A stretch of DNA of 64,000 bases from Nemophila menziesii (lineage: Eukaryota; Streptophyta; Magnoliopsida; Boraginales; Hydrophyllaceae): NCBI GenBank assembly GCA_029959085.1, contig JARWIR010000008.1, positions 930,001 through 994,000 on the forward strand, given 5' to 3'. This document shows positions 1-10,754 of the stretch, one piece after another. The notes under the pieces were generated by a model. The model saw nothing but the letters and a program-made list of their open reading frames with translations, made no database searches and was not told the DNA's origin. Position 1 is the first letter of the stretch; the number at the start of each line of letters is the position of its first letter. Both the position numbers and the translations under genes were made by a program.

Positions 1-715
1 GCAGACCATATTTATAAAGAATTCGCTGCAATGCACAAAATTGACTAACATGGCAAGACTAAATTCAAAGACCAGACTAGTACAATATGAAATCTTCTAG
101 ATGGCTTATAAGGAGTATTCGTGGAAGAAAAGATAAGATAGACAACACCTAAAACTATATTGTAACACCCCAAGAGATCTAACATAGACTTAGTAAAAAA
201 AATACTATGGTCTTTAAGACCTCGTACGTATGCAAAAAAAGAAAGAGATAAATATGAAGATTCTATGTTAAAATAAATTACTACCATATATAGGCTTCAA
301 GCAAGGTAAGATATAACTGATAGACCCGTCTCGCTAATCATGGGTAACACCATGTTCTTTTATATTGAACAATCACAATGTTTAACGAATCATTTGGTAA
401 AAAAGAATAGTTTATGTTTGAAAACTAAGCAAGCTATAATAAAAATGAATGAATGTCTATAATGAGAATCATTCGATAGAATTAAAAAAAAAACCAGTTA
501 CTTGATAAAAAAATATTTCATTCATATCGTATCATCTTGTTCAATTTCCACTCAATGTTGAGCTTCCTTCTATTTCCCAATGTGTGTTTGGGCTATCTTC
601 ATCATCCAAACTTCACATCCTCATCATTTGGATTCTCTCTTATAAACATTTCACAATCATGTATGCATCTGTTAAACCAATCGGAGTCATAAATATTGTT
701 AATATATGAAGTGCT
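1..715. repeat. Unit 1 of the segmental repeat, left part
   Basis: This stretch aligns almost base for base with 26685-27069 continued by 32843-33171, the same place in unit 2, where a CACTA element splits it. It contains no convincing gene; the only open frames are short. The last five bases, GTGCT, are the left target duplication of the LTR array that follows. The window opens inside the unit, so its true left edge is not visible. Confidence 0.85.
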
Positions 716-1437
716 TGTTGGAATTTTTTAAATAAAGACAATTTATTTTATTAATTCTTTCATGTTTTTGGAAGAAGTGGAAAATACCATTTGTGTATAA
801 TAGTCCCACTTTATTATTTGGGGAAAAAAACCATTAGAATTATTCCTTATTCTTCATTATGGATTAATGGTTCTTTATGTATTAGTTGTTATGGGAGTTA
901 CAAAAACTTGATAAAGAAAAAACGGACGACTTTAATATGAGCTTTAATGTGACGGTTTTCTTGTCTTGCTTTTTCTTCTATAAATAGTGACTTTGTCACT
1001 TTCATTTCAAGAGGAGAAGAAAAAAGATTATTCTTGAGAGATTGGAAAAATCTAGAGAGAAGAGAAGAGAAAAGAAAATATTCTAGAGAGAATGGAAAAA
1101 TTATCCTAGAGAGAATAGGAAAAAGCTATTCTATAGAGAATAGAATATAGAATAGTATGTAGACGAAAACTAAGAACAAGAAAAGACTACTCTACTTCTC
1201 TCTCAAATTTCTGATATAATTTAGAGTAGAATTTGTTAGAGATAACCGGCATGACCGGAATATCTTTTTAACGCAAGTTATATACTGTGTAATCTTTTCT
1301 TTATTCTGTGTAAGTTTTTGTTATTTTCAATTTATTGTAATAGTGTAATGTTACTTTAATTGAAAATTATCTTTTATTTTTCTTTTGGAACTCCATTTCT
1401 CTATTTGAAAACCAGTGATATTGTTATTTTTCCAACA
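716..1437 (+). repeat. LTR 1 of the copia-type chain
   Basis: The LTR has TGTTGG/CCAACA ends. A TATA box (TATAAATA) lies at 979-986, followed by a purine-rich stretch at about 1010-1150 built from repeats of AGAGAGAA and ATTCTA, probably the start of the R region. The equivalent TATA boxes are at 3604, 16108 and 18733. The 3' third is recognisably related to the older LTR fragments at 37471 and 48569, which ties this family to the gag relics there. Confidence 0.93.
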
Positions 1438-1470
1438 ATTTAAAAAGATATTACTTTTATATCACTGGTT
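1410..1470 (+). other. Inverted repeat spanning the LTR/internal junction
   Basis: AACCAGTGATAT (1410-1421) is perfectly complementary to ATATCACTGGTT (1459-1470), with 37 bases between. The LTR ends at 1437, so the loop holds the LTR terminus and the place where a primer-binding site should be. The structure recurs at 4035-4095 and 16539-16599. No TGGTATCAGAGC-type initiator-Met primer site follows the LTR. The older relative at 37637-37693 keeps the pairing through a compensating base change. Confidence 0.75.
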
Positions 1471-1484
1471 GTTGTTTTTTTGAA

Positions 1485-1884
1485 ATGGCTTTCCTATCTT
1501 GGCAGTTGCTTCATTATTGAATGCAAATGCCTTTCCGACGTGACTATGTTGGAGCCTTTCAATGGTTCCAACTACAAACGTTGGGCACAAAAGCCACTGA
1601 TATGTCTTGAACAACATGAACTAGACCTTGCCGTTCTCAAGGTATTCCCTGCCATTGAGGCCAATGGGGAATATACCAAAGAACTACATGCTAGGTTTCT
1701 GGCTCTAAAAATTGGGTTCAAGAAAGCTAATTCAGTGGTTAGAGGATGGATCTTGGATAATGTGACGAAACCCTCCTTTTATTTGTGTACTGTTGAGAAG
1801 TCAACAAAGACTATCTGTGAAACGGTTTAGAAAAGGCATGAGGGTGATGATTCTGATGAGAATAAGTACGTCACCGGGAAATGA
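1485..1884 (+). pseudogene. Copia gag start, relic 1
   Basis: This is the 5' end of a copia-type gag (UBN2/DUF4219-like). The clear part reads EPFNGSNYKRWAQKPLICLE, the hallmark N-terminal block of this gag family; after a stop, GDDSDENKYVTGK matches the GADDSGKKKYVTRNW block of the fuller relic at 48805. The ATG at 1485 is out of frame with that block, so the first 25 or so codons are shifted. The open frame starting at 1480 begins with TTG and is not a plausible plant start. A stop at 1828 and loss of everything after about 1884 remove the rest of gag, including the zinc knuckle. The same lesions occur in the other two copies, so they predate amplification of this family. Confidence 0.8.
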
Positions 1885-3340
1885 CCAACAAGATCTAATT
1901 AGTCTCATACAAGTCGAAAAGTGAATCGACTCATGGATAAGTCCTTAGGTTTCCTCGTTTTTATGAGTTTAAGGATTACTTTGACCCCTTATATTATCAC
2001 TTTTTAACTCTTGTTGCCCTAAATTTCATTCACAAACATGAATATATATCAATTGGATGTTAAATATATGTGTGAATGAAGATCTATGTGAAGAGATCTA
2101 TATGGTGCAACATGAAGGGTTGGTGGTTTTGGATTAAGGGGATAAAGTATGAAAACTAAGGAAATTGTTTTGTGTTTTTTTTGGGCACCGTGTTAATGAA
2201 ATAGAATCCTAATAAAAGATGGATCAGTTTGTGCTACACTTTTATTAATATGTGTACGACATGATCCACTTTTGGTACTTTCATTCATGGGACTTACTTC
2301 TTTTATTCTTCTATTTGTGAATAAAATATGTGGGGAAAGATGAGCCTAAGGGAAAAATTCGTTAGAGTCAATTATAGAATTTACCTTAGTTAGTCTCACT
2401 TTGTTGGAAAGGTTTGAATCCATTGATATAATATCTAGTAAAAGAGAAAATCTTTATAATACTAGTATTCATAAATAAGAGAATTGTGGGGGGTGTGTAC
2501 CCCTTAATGGATATAAAATAATTATAATGATTATGATGCTCTTAATGAATAAAACCCAACTTGGTATTGTCCATATTGTAAAGAGACTAAAGTGGTGATC
2601 ATTGGGTTATTATTATTTTTTATTTAATAAAGTACGAGAGATGTACTATTGATCTATATGATTCACTAACTTCTCATCCATATAATGTAAATTGTGCATA
2701 CATGAGCAAATTAAAACTTAATGAATTCATAGCCATGTGTGGTGGTCCTATTGAGACGGACTTGATGAATTCACCGTTTAGGTTGTTATATATTTCTCAT
2801 ACTTAATGAATTCATAGCCATGCGTGGTGGTCCTTTTGAGATGGATTTGATGAATTCACCGTTGAGGTTGTTGTATATTTCTCATAATATGATTACAAGG
2901 AGACGTCATTGATGTTCCCAAGGGATGAGTTGTTAGAATAACCACAAATTCATAGCCCGTAAGGTTGGTCTTATAGAGAAAGGACTTGATGAATTAGAGA
3001 GACACATAATGAGGATGAGCTTTATTGCTCTTAATGATCTCGAAATCCGAAAGGGTCGGCTAATGAGGCTAGACGCTCTTGGAGATCACCTATGTGCATG
3101 GAAAGGGTGATGTTTGAGGAATCTGTAACTATCAGTCGGGTAGAGTATGTGCTGTGAGGGTCTCGATCAAAAACTATCAAGTTCAAGAGTATGTTCACTT
3201 GATATGTTTTTGGTGGTTGCCTCACTTCACTACGTGTCAATTCAAATCGAAAGATATTGACACTTAAGTACAATTCACCCAAATGCTGATATTTATGGAA
3301 ACCTGATCACCTTCTTTCCCAAAGAACATGAGTGGGGGAT
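1885..3340. other. Internal region 1, non-coding part, with polypurine tract
   Basis: I see no pol domain on either strand. An 85-bp direct repeat occupies 2716-2800 and 2801-2885 (shared core TTAATGAATTCATAGCCATG). The minus-strand open frame at 3031-3282 is preserved only because the copies are young. The region ends in a polypurine tract, GAGTGGGGGAT (3330-3340), directly before the next LTR. Confidence 0.8.
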
Positions 3341-4062
3341 TGTTGGAATTTTTTAAATAAAGACAATTTATTTTATTAATTCTTTCATGTTTTTGGAAGA
3401 AGTGGAAAATACCATTTGTGTATAATAGTCCCACTTTATTATTTGGGGAAAAAAACCATTAGAATTATTCCTTATTCTTCATTATGGATTAATGGTTCTT
3501 TATGTATTAGTTGTTATGGGAGTTACAAAAACTTGATAAAGAAAAAACGGACGACTTTAATATGAGCTTTAATGTGACGGTTTTCTTGTCTTGCTTTTTC
3601 TTCTATAAATAGTGACTTTGTCACTTTCATTTCAAGAGGAGAAGAAAAAAGATTATTCTTGAGAGATTGGAAAAATCTAGAGAGAAGAGAAGAGAAAAGA
3701 AAATATTCTAGAGAGAATGGAAAAATTATCCTAGAGAGAATAGGAAAAAGCTATTCTATAGAGAATAGAATATAGAATAGTATGTAGACGAAAACTAAGA
3801 ACAAGAAAAGACTACTCTACTTCTCTCTCAAATTTCTGATATAATTTAGAGTAGAATTTGTTAGAGATAACCGGCATGACCGGAATATCTTTTTAACGCA
3901 AGTTATATACTGTGTAATCTTTTCTTTATTCTGTGTAAGTTTTTGTTATTTTCAATTTATTGTAATAGTGTAATGTTACTTTAATTGAAAATTATCTTTT
4001 ATTTTTCTTTTGGAACTCCATTTCTCTATTTGAAAACCAGTGATATTGTTATTTTTCCAACA
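3341..4062 (+). repeat. LTR 2 of the copia-type chain
   Basis: This 722-bp LTR appears identical to LTR 1 on reading. It serves as 3' LTR of internal region 1 and 5' LTR of internal region 2. No target duplication flanks it, so it did not insert separately. Confidence 0.93.
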
Positions 4063-4109
4063 ATTTAAAAAGATATTACTTTTATATCACTGGTTGTTGT
4101 TTTTTTGAA

Positions 4110-4509
4110 ATGGTTTTCCTATCTTGGCAGTTGCTTCATTATTGAATGCAAATGCCTTTCCGACGTGACTATGTTGGAGCCTTTCAATGGTTCCAACTAC
4201 AAACGTTGGGCACAAAAGCCACTGATATGTCTTGAACAACATGAACTAGACCTTGCCGTTCTCAAGGTATTCCCTGCCATTGAGGCCAATGGGGAATATA
4301 CCAAAGAACTACATGCTAGGTTTCTGGCTCTAAAAATTGGGTTCAAGAAAGCTAATTCAGTGGTTAGAGGATGGATCTTGGATAATGTGACGAAACCCTC
4401 CTTTTATTTGTGTACTGTTGAGAAGTCAACAAAGACTATCTGTGAAACGGTTTAGAAAAGGCATGAGGGTGATGATTCTGATGAGAATAAGTACGTCACC
4501 GGGAAATGA
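4110..4509 (+). pseudogene. Copia gag start, relic 2
   Basis: This is the same broken gag start as at 1485, with the identical frameshift and stop. One codon differs near the start (tggttt for tggctt). It shows that internal region 2 derives from the same defective source element. Confidence 0.8.
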
Positions 4510-5390
4510 CCAACAAGATCTAATTAGTCTCATACAAGTCGAAAAGTGAATCGACTCATGGATAAGTCCTTAGGTTTCCTCGTTTTTATGAGTTTAAGGA
4601 TTACTTTGACACCTTATATTATCACTTTTTAACTCTTGTTGCCCTAAATTTCATTCACAAACATGAATATATATCAATTGGATGTTAAATATATGTGTGA
4701 ATGAAGATCTATGTGAAGAGATCTATATGGTGCAACATGAAGGGTTGGTGGTTTTGGATTAAGGGGATAAAGTATGAAAACTAAGGAAATTGTTTTGTGT
4801 TTTTTTTGGGCACCGTGTTAATGAAATAGAATCCTAATAAAAGATGGATCAGTTTGTGCTACACTTTTATTAATATGTGTACGACATGATCCACTTTTGG
4901 TACTTTCATTCATGGGACTTACTTCTTTTATTCTTCTATTTGTGAATAAAATATGTGGGGAAAGATGAGCCTAAGGGAAAAATTCGTTAGAGTCAATTAT
5001 AGAATTTACCTTAGTTAGTCTCACTTTGTTGGAAAGGTTTGAATCCATTGATATAATATCTAGTAAAAGAGAAAATCTTTATAATACTAGTATTCATAAA
5101 TAAGAGAATTGTGGGGGGTGTGTACCCCTTAATGGATATAAAATAATTATAATGATTATGATGCTCTTAATGAATAAAACCCAACTTGGTATTGTCCATA
5201 TTGTAAAGAGACTAAAGTGGTGATCATTGGGTTATTATTATTTTTTATTTAATAAAGTACGAGAGATGTACTATTGATCTATATGATTCACTAACTTCTC
5301 ATCCATATAATGTAAATTGTGCATACATGAGCAAATTAAAACTTAATGAATTCATAGCCATGTGTGGTGGTCCTATTGAGACGGACTTGA
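4510..5390. other. Internal region 2, left part, interrupted by the Athila insertion
   Basis: This is non-coding and matches 1885-2765. It stops at CTTGA (5386-5390), which is repeated at 15265-15269 on the far side of the Athila element. The insertion fell in the first copy of the 85-bp direct repeat. Confidence 0.9.
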
Positions 5391-6920
5391 TGGTGTCGCC
5401 TAGGGTGTGATAAAAATAAGATCAAATTAAGTATGGAAAACTATGCACTCTCACCCTAGACAGGCACAGTACTGCAAGTATTACAGGACGTATGCAAGTT
5501 TTAATGATAAGTAGAGTTCGTTCTCAGGGACTTAAGTGTGTTAAACGCGTAGGAACAGATAACGAGTAAAAGTAAATAATTAGAAAACAGAAAATTAAAT
5601 ATTTGGTTTTTCGAATTTATGAATTAAAACTAAATTAAAGCTAGGAAAATAAAGACAATAAAGTAAAAGATTAAGAATACGAGATGAGAAGTATAGCTTA
5701 GGTTTTGCTAGTATGCACTAATCCTTCTAATTCTATCTATAGATCTAGTTCATAAGGGAGAATACTAGCTCTTGGTAATACTTAGTCAGGATTCTAAATT
5801 CCACTACCTTAGACCTTGAGAGCGACTAAGGGGGCTACGTCACAACCAAGAAGTGATTTAAAATAGGGTTATCAAACGCCACTAAGGCCCTAAGCAAATA
5901 CTGCAAGTCTTGGTGATACTGTGGTTAAAACAAACCTTAATGACTATCTAGTTAGAAGTATGTTTTGTCAGAACTGCTATCGACACTAGACATTATGTGG
6001 TGGTTCAATAGTTAAACACCCTGTCAAGGAGAACATCTAACTATTCTTAAAACAATCCTAAAGTGATCAATTCTAGGAAAGACATTAAATCAAAACACAT
6101 AAGCAAATATAAAGTAAGTAGCTAATATCAGATTAAAACATATAATTCCCAAAGACACTTAGATAGAAGAATTAGAATTCATAGATTATACATATGCAAA
6201 ACCCAAGCTATGGGAAGTTTAGTTCATACCTGAAGGAAATAAACTAAAAGAAATTACAAAAGACATCATCTTGCTCTCTACAATAAACTGGAAGAATAAA
6301 ACCTTAAGAACTAATTACTATGAGGCAAGGATAATTTACAAGTGATATAAGGGTGTATTTATAGGTGTTTAGAAGACCTAATTCGTTTTCTTGAGGAATT
6401 GTTAAGGTAATGGACTTCTAGCCCAACTCAAATTCGTATGGAAATAAAGATAAACACTGCTGCGTTGTTTTGGTCATAACTTCTTTATTATTGGTCCGAT
6501 TTTGCTCCACAAGATACCAAAAGAATCGCAACAGAATTATCTAGACCCTTTAGGAGTAATCTACCAAATTCGGCCTCTTTATTAGGTAAAAACGCCTATC
6601 TTTGCAGAATCCCAGATTTAGGCAGCTTTTCCTTTTCCATCTTTTTAGCAATTCTTTCCTTATCTCCAATTACCATGCATATCTCTTTCCATAAGTTGTT
6701 GTCTTTGACTTGGACTCTAATTAAACTCCATAATTATCTTTAAAGCTACACACTAAATAAACAATTAAACCCAATATGCTCTAAAAACAATAATTCTACA
6801 AATCAAGACACAAAATAGGAAAGTGCACTAAAACTCAAGAAAATCGACATTATTGACTTCTAAAACACTAAAAATGATGTCTCATCTTAACATAAATCTA
6901 TCACAAATGAGGAGACATCA
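5391..6920 (-). repeat. 3' LTR of the Athila derivative
   Basis: This 1530-bp LTR is followed on the plus side by the element's polypurine tract. Diverged fragments of a related LTR occur in every host unit, at about 23050, 43090 and 53910. Confidence 0.93.
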
Positions 6921-8513
6921 AGACCCCCAACTCAAAGTTGTATCGTCCCGATACAATAAAAGATAAAAACATAGGGAAGTCTAGAAATACACACTTATAA
7001 AATTCTCAACACAAGGGAAAAGCATAGCAGAATATATAGAATAAACCTAAAGCACATAACTCAGAAAATTTCATGCAATAATATTCATAAACTACATACC
7101 TGTACACTTCTCATATCTACAGTCAACACGGCTTGATTTCAAGATCAGATTAGTTTCGCAATGTAAGAAGGATTGGGACTTTACTCAGTTCCCCAAGAGA
7201 GCTATAGATTGTTCATCAAACCTCACTAGTATCCAAGAATCCACTTAACTAATCTCTAATGGCTTAATCACTTCTCAATTACATAACAAAGAATCACAAG
7301 GTCTTTTAAGGTTGTAATGTAGGCTTAGGGACGGTATGATCATATATTTGGATAATTTGGAGTGAGCTTTTGGCTCTCTCCTCACTAGCCATCAACGAAT
7401 CGCCCTAGAGCTTGAGTTACTCTCATAAACGTTTCTCACTCAACCCAATGAATTCCTTGATGCACAATTTAGCATCCCCAATTAACACAACTAAAGCTTA
7501 AGATGTTCACATAAAAATCCACTTTGCCGGTCCGAATATATATATTTTCTTTTCTTTTCAAATCAATTCTCGTTTCTATAGCTATGACTCTCTTTTAATG
7601 TTGAGATATCACGCTAATTTTCTCATATATATATATTTCTTTTTTATGCCCTTGTTGGCAATATTAGCTCGAAGCTTCTTTTTCATTCACTATTACCCCG
7701 GCAAAGGGTTACAATACAATGTTGTAAAGCATCCTCAATATAAAGCACAAAGCACAATAATAAGCTCAAAAAATCCCAACATAATAACTCCCATAATGGT
7801 GGACCCACCACCCCAAACTCAAGCTCTAAAACAACTGTCTAAGCATCGCGATTCGAGTGCGGGTTATATGGAAAAGTCCTAAAATCTAAAGGATATGGCT
7901 TATAATGTGTTTCAATAAAAAGGATTTAGAAAGGCTAGAAGGGGCTAAGAAGGATATAACTTTTAAACTCAAAAATCACAAGGTGAGAAGGTATAAAAAG
8001 GCTTCAAAGGCTTAAAAATATGAAAGAACCGCCTTGATCACTTTCTACACTATGTAATTCAGAAAATTTCTTACCTTTAGCACTTTCATCAAATGGTTTT
8101 TCAACTAGCTTGGATCTCACGGCCTACACACTTTCAAGGTTCCCTGAGATCGAACATACTTTCTATCGCATTGCTCACTAATCTTTCTTTACTATCAACG
8201 TGTGTTTTCCTGCAAATACTCAGAGCATACAAATACATAGCTCATAAACATATCACTTACTATCATTAATCTACTGAGCTTATGCTTTCAAGTTATTAAA
8301 CACACTCTACATCTAATTCCCATGCATCAAAAATTTTAATTTCACTCAAAAACTGAAAAAATGGAGATGAGAGACAACGAATCCCCACACCCCCAACTCA
8401 AAAATGAGCCGTGTCCCCACGACTCGAAAAAAAGACTCGAAAACAGAAATTAAAATTTGCAGATAGGCATAATTACAGAAATGGTAAGGAAGAAAGAGAA
8501 CATACTCTCGAGG
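6921..8513. other. Athila region between ORF2 and the 3' LTR, with polypurine tract and hairpin
   Basis: No gene is evident; the plus-strand open frame at 7598-7882 has no recognisable features. Read on the minus strand, the polypurine tract GAGTTGGGGGTCT lies directly before the LTR (6921-6933). Just upstream, TTGTATCG and CGATACAA (6938-6945 and 6949-6956) form an 8-bp hairpin with a 3-base loop. A second copy of the tract core, CCCCCAACTCAAA on the plus strand, is at 8390-8402. Confidence 0.75.
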
Positions 8514-9707
8514 CTATTGCCTCGCATCATTGATATCCAAGATTGGAATTGCTGGACCTTTCGTTAATTGCTCAAGGAGTTTCATGATGTGCACTTGATT
8601 AGCATTGATTTGTGCCACATCATTGACTAAGGAAGTTTGAGCTGCTTCAAATTTCGTTAAACGCTCCTCCATCTTCTCTTGCCAATTTTGCTCCTTTTCT
8701 TCCTTCGAGACTTGAGTAGAACCCGCTCTTCGAAGGCTTTCTTTGATCCAAGCATTATCAATATAACTTGTCTTAAACTCGAGTTTCTCTTCTTCACCCA
8801 ATACTACATTCGCTTTTCGCATAAGACACGTGATCATAGTTGGAAATTTAACGTTATAAACCGATTTAGGAGAGACCGAGAATCGTATCACCTCCTCATA
8901 GATCAACTGTGCCACATCAACTTCTTCTCCTCTCAAAATACAGTCCAACAGTAGCGCGTTCTTCATGGTCACCTCCAAAGTTCGTGTGTTTCCAAAGACA
9001 TTAGGGATAAGGAAATTATGCCAAATTCTAGCATCTGCTTGAAGATATTTGTAAGGCCAAGGTGCCTTCAATTCTCCCGTATGTAATTGCACTTTCTCCT
9101 TGTCTAAAACATGCTCAAAAAGTAATTCCTTATCAAAGATTTTTCGTTTAGCAACTGCTTCCTCAAATTTGCAAAAACCTTTCAGTTTCTTAAACTTGAA
9201 GTGGTTCCTAATCTCCTCAACTGTGAAAGGAACTAACTTTCCTCTAATCGGGACACATTCACTATCTCGGCTAGAGAGGCCTAGATAGAACTCCAAAACT
9301 AATTCATGACATAATTCAGAACGGCTTACCATGAACGTAGACCAACCCAACTTCTCACCAAGCTCAAAGAATCTCTTGTATTCTCCATCTCTAATTTCTT
9401 CCTTGAATACTTTCTCATAGGCAAAAGGTAGTTCTTTTAATTGTTTCTCTGCAGAAATCTTCAAGGCCTTTGAAGTATCCACTTTCTCTATAGGCATAGG
9501 ATTTTGTTGAGGTAGTGTTTTCTCCTTTGCATAAAAATAAAGCTTTTTACCATTACTATCATACGAAGGTTTCCCACTTTTCAATTTATCTTTACCCTTT
9601 GATTCAGAACTAGCTCCTTTGTCAATTGATTTCTTCTTGTTTAAATCCAATCCTTTGTTACTCTTCACCTCCCTCTTGCTAGATAAGATTGATGTTCTAT
9701 TAGTCAT
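8514..9707 (-). CDS. Athila second ORF, plant-transposon protein in the env position
   Basis: This 397-codon frame starts at the ATG at 9705-9707 (MTNRTSIL); the frame runs two codons further upstream, but only to a TTG. The N-terminal ~70 residues are lysine- and serine-rich and likely disordered. The middle carries the pattern VPIRGKLVPFTVEEIRNHF, typical of a protein block found in many plant retroelements and annotated as putative plant transposon protein (from memory, PF20167). The C-terminus (about residues 330-380) looks like a coiled coil. I see no signal peptide or membrane segment, so it is not an obvious envelope protein despite lying between pol and the 3' LTR. The frame is intact. 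A copy of the polypurine motif sits four bases upstream of its extended start. Its function is unknown. Confidence 0.75.
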   Translation of the reverse strand: MTNRTSILSSKREVKSNKGLDLNKKKSIDKGASSESKGKDKLKSGKPSYDSNGKKLYFYAKEKTLPQQNPMPIEKVDTSKALKISAEKQLKELPFAYEKVFKEEIRDGEYKRFFELGEKLGWSTFMVSRSELCHELVLEFYLGLSSRDSECVPIRGKLVPFTVEEIRNHFKFKKLKGFCKFEEAVAKRKIFDKELLFEHVLDKEKVQLHTGELKAPWPYKYLQADARIWHNFLIPNVFGNTRTLEVTMKNALLLDCILRGEEVDVAQLIYEEVIRFSVSPKSVYNVKFPTMITCLMRKANVVLGEEEKLEFKTSYIDNAWIKESLRRAGSTQVSKEEKEQNWQEKMEERLTKFEAAQTSLVNDVAQINANQVHIMKLLEQLTKGPAIPILDINDARQ

Positions 9708-10754
9708 CTCCAATTAACCCCCAACTCAAAGCTTTAGCAACCCTTGAATTAAACTCTTGAATTAATGGATGAACAAGCTTGATTTGGCCTAGGATGGGTG
9801 AATTGGTGATGAATCTCTATGTGGGTGAGGATGATTTGTAATGGGTAGGCTAGGATTTTTAGAAATTGTGTGATGAATTTGTGAATTTTGGCTCTTTGAT
9901 TCTTCAATTTGAATGAATTTGGTGATGATTGGTAGCTTGGTTTTCTCTTGTAATGATGTGGAGAGAAGGTTTGATGTGTTTTCCTTGATGATTGGGTAGT
10001 GTTTTGGTGATTGGTGAAGGTTTTGATGAGCTTCAATGGAGTTAGGAGAGTTGTGGAGAAGAAAGAGAGGGTTAAGGTTTAATAAATTCGGAATAATAGG
10101 CTTAATACCTCCTTTATAACTTAATCCCGTAACTTTCTCTCTCCTCTGGCGGCGCTGCGGACTACCCCTGCGGACCATGGGGTGCACCGCAGGGTAGTCC
10201 GTGACATCTGATGCTCGAAAATTTTTGCTCACTGACCTAAACCCGTGGTAGGACCCCGTGGTACGGGTTTTTTGGCTCGCGGACTAGGGTCCGGTGTACC
10301 GGAGGGTACACCGCGGCTTGCTGTAGACTCCGTCAAAATACCCGTGGTACTCACCCCGTGGTACGGGTTTTTGGGGCGCGGACCATGGCGCGGTGCACCG
10401 CGGGGTGGTCCGTGGAATTTTTTTCGTGTTGCTGACCTAAACCCGCGGTAACAACCCGTGGTACGGGTTTTGACCTCGCGGACCATCCCTGCGGACCATG
10501 GGGTAGTCCGTGAGGGTAGTCCGCGGGGTGCTTTCTCGCGCTCCAAAAATTTTCCTCGCGTTCCCTAACTTGATTTCTCCGATTCCTACACACCAAAAAC
10601 ACTAATACCTTTCTCAAATATGCATTATCAACTAAAAACAACTAAAATAAACTTAAACTAAGAATGTAAAAGACATGAAAACATAAAAACTTCGGGTTGT
10701 CTCCCGAACAGCACTTTTGTTTAACGTCTTTCAAAGTTAGACGTGTTACCTCTG
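9708..10754. other. Athila spacer between ORFs, with post-pol signature
   Basis: This non-coding region holds the third copy of the polypurine core (9717-9731), an AT-rich stretch, the GC-rich repeats listed separately, and, right after the gag ORF stop, a hairpin TTCGGG/CCCGAA (10691-10708) with GTTTAACGTC nearby. A GACGTTAAAC...GGGAGGCAACCC-like block after integrase is familiar from Athila elements. Confidence 0.65.
10139..10550. repeat. GC-rich tandem repeats with internal dyads inside the Athila spacer
   Basis: About three units of roughly 100 bp start near 10241, 10340 and 10441, each opening with ACCCGTGGTA or ACCCGCGGTA followed by CCGTGGTACGGGTTTT. Between them lie inverted pairs such as GGACCATGG with GGTGGTCC. 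The stretch is strikingly GC-rich in an AT-rich element. Open frames across it on both strands reflect composition, not genes. Confidence 0.8.

Noticed and set aside
1480..1830. 116-residue open frame repeated at 4105 and 16609
   Set aside because: It starts at TTG, and its first 25 codons are out of frame with the gag family; kept only as a gag relic.
3031..3282. Minus-strand 83-residue frame repeated at 15568 and 18160
   Set aside because: It matches no family and survives only because the internal copies are nearly identical; it is truncated in the second copy.
8514..9707. Envelope gene of an Athila retrovirus-like element
   Set aside because: The position fits, but there is no signal peptide or membrane segment, and the central motif fits a plant-transposon protein block instead.
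10229..10641. Several overlapping arginine/proline-rich frames on both strands
   Set aside because: They are produced by GC-rich tandem repeats with few stop codons, not by coding selection.
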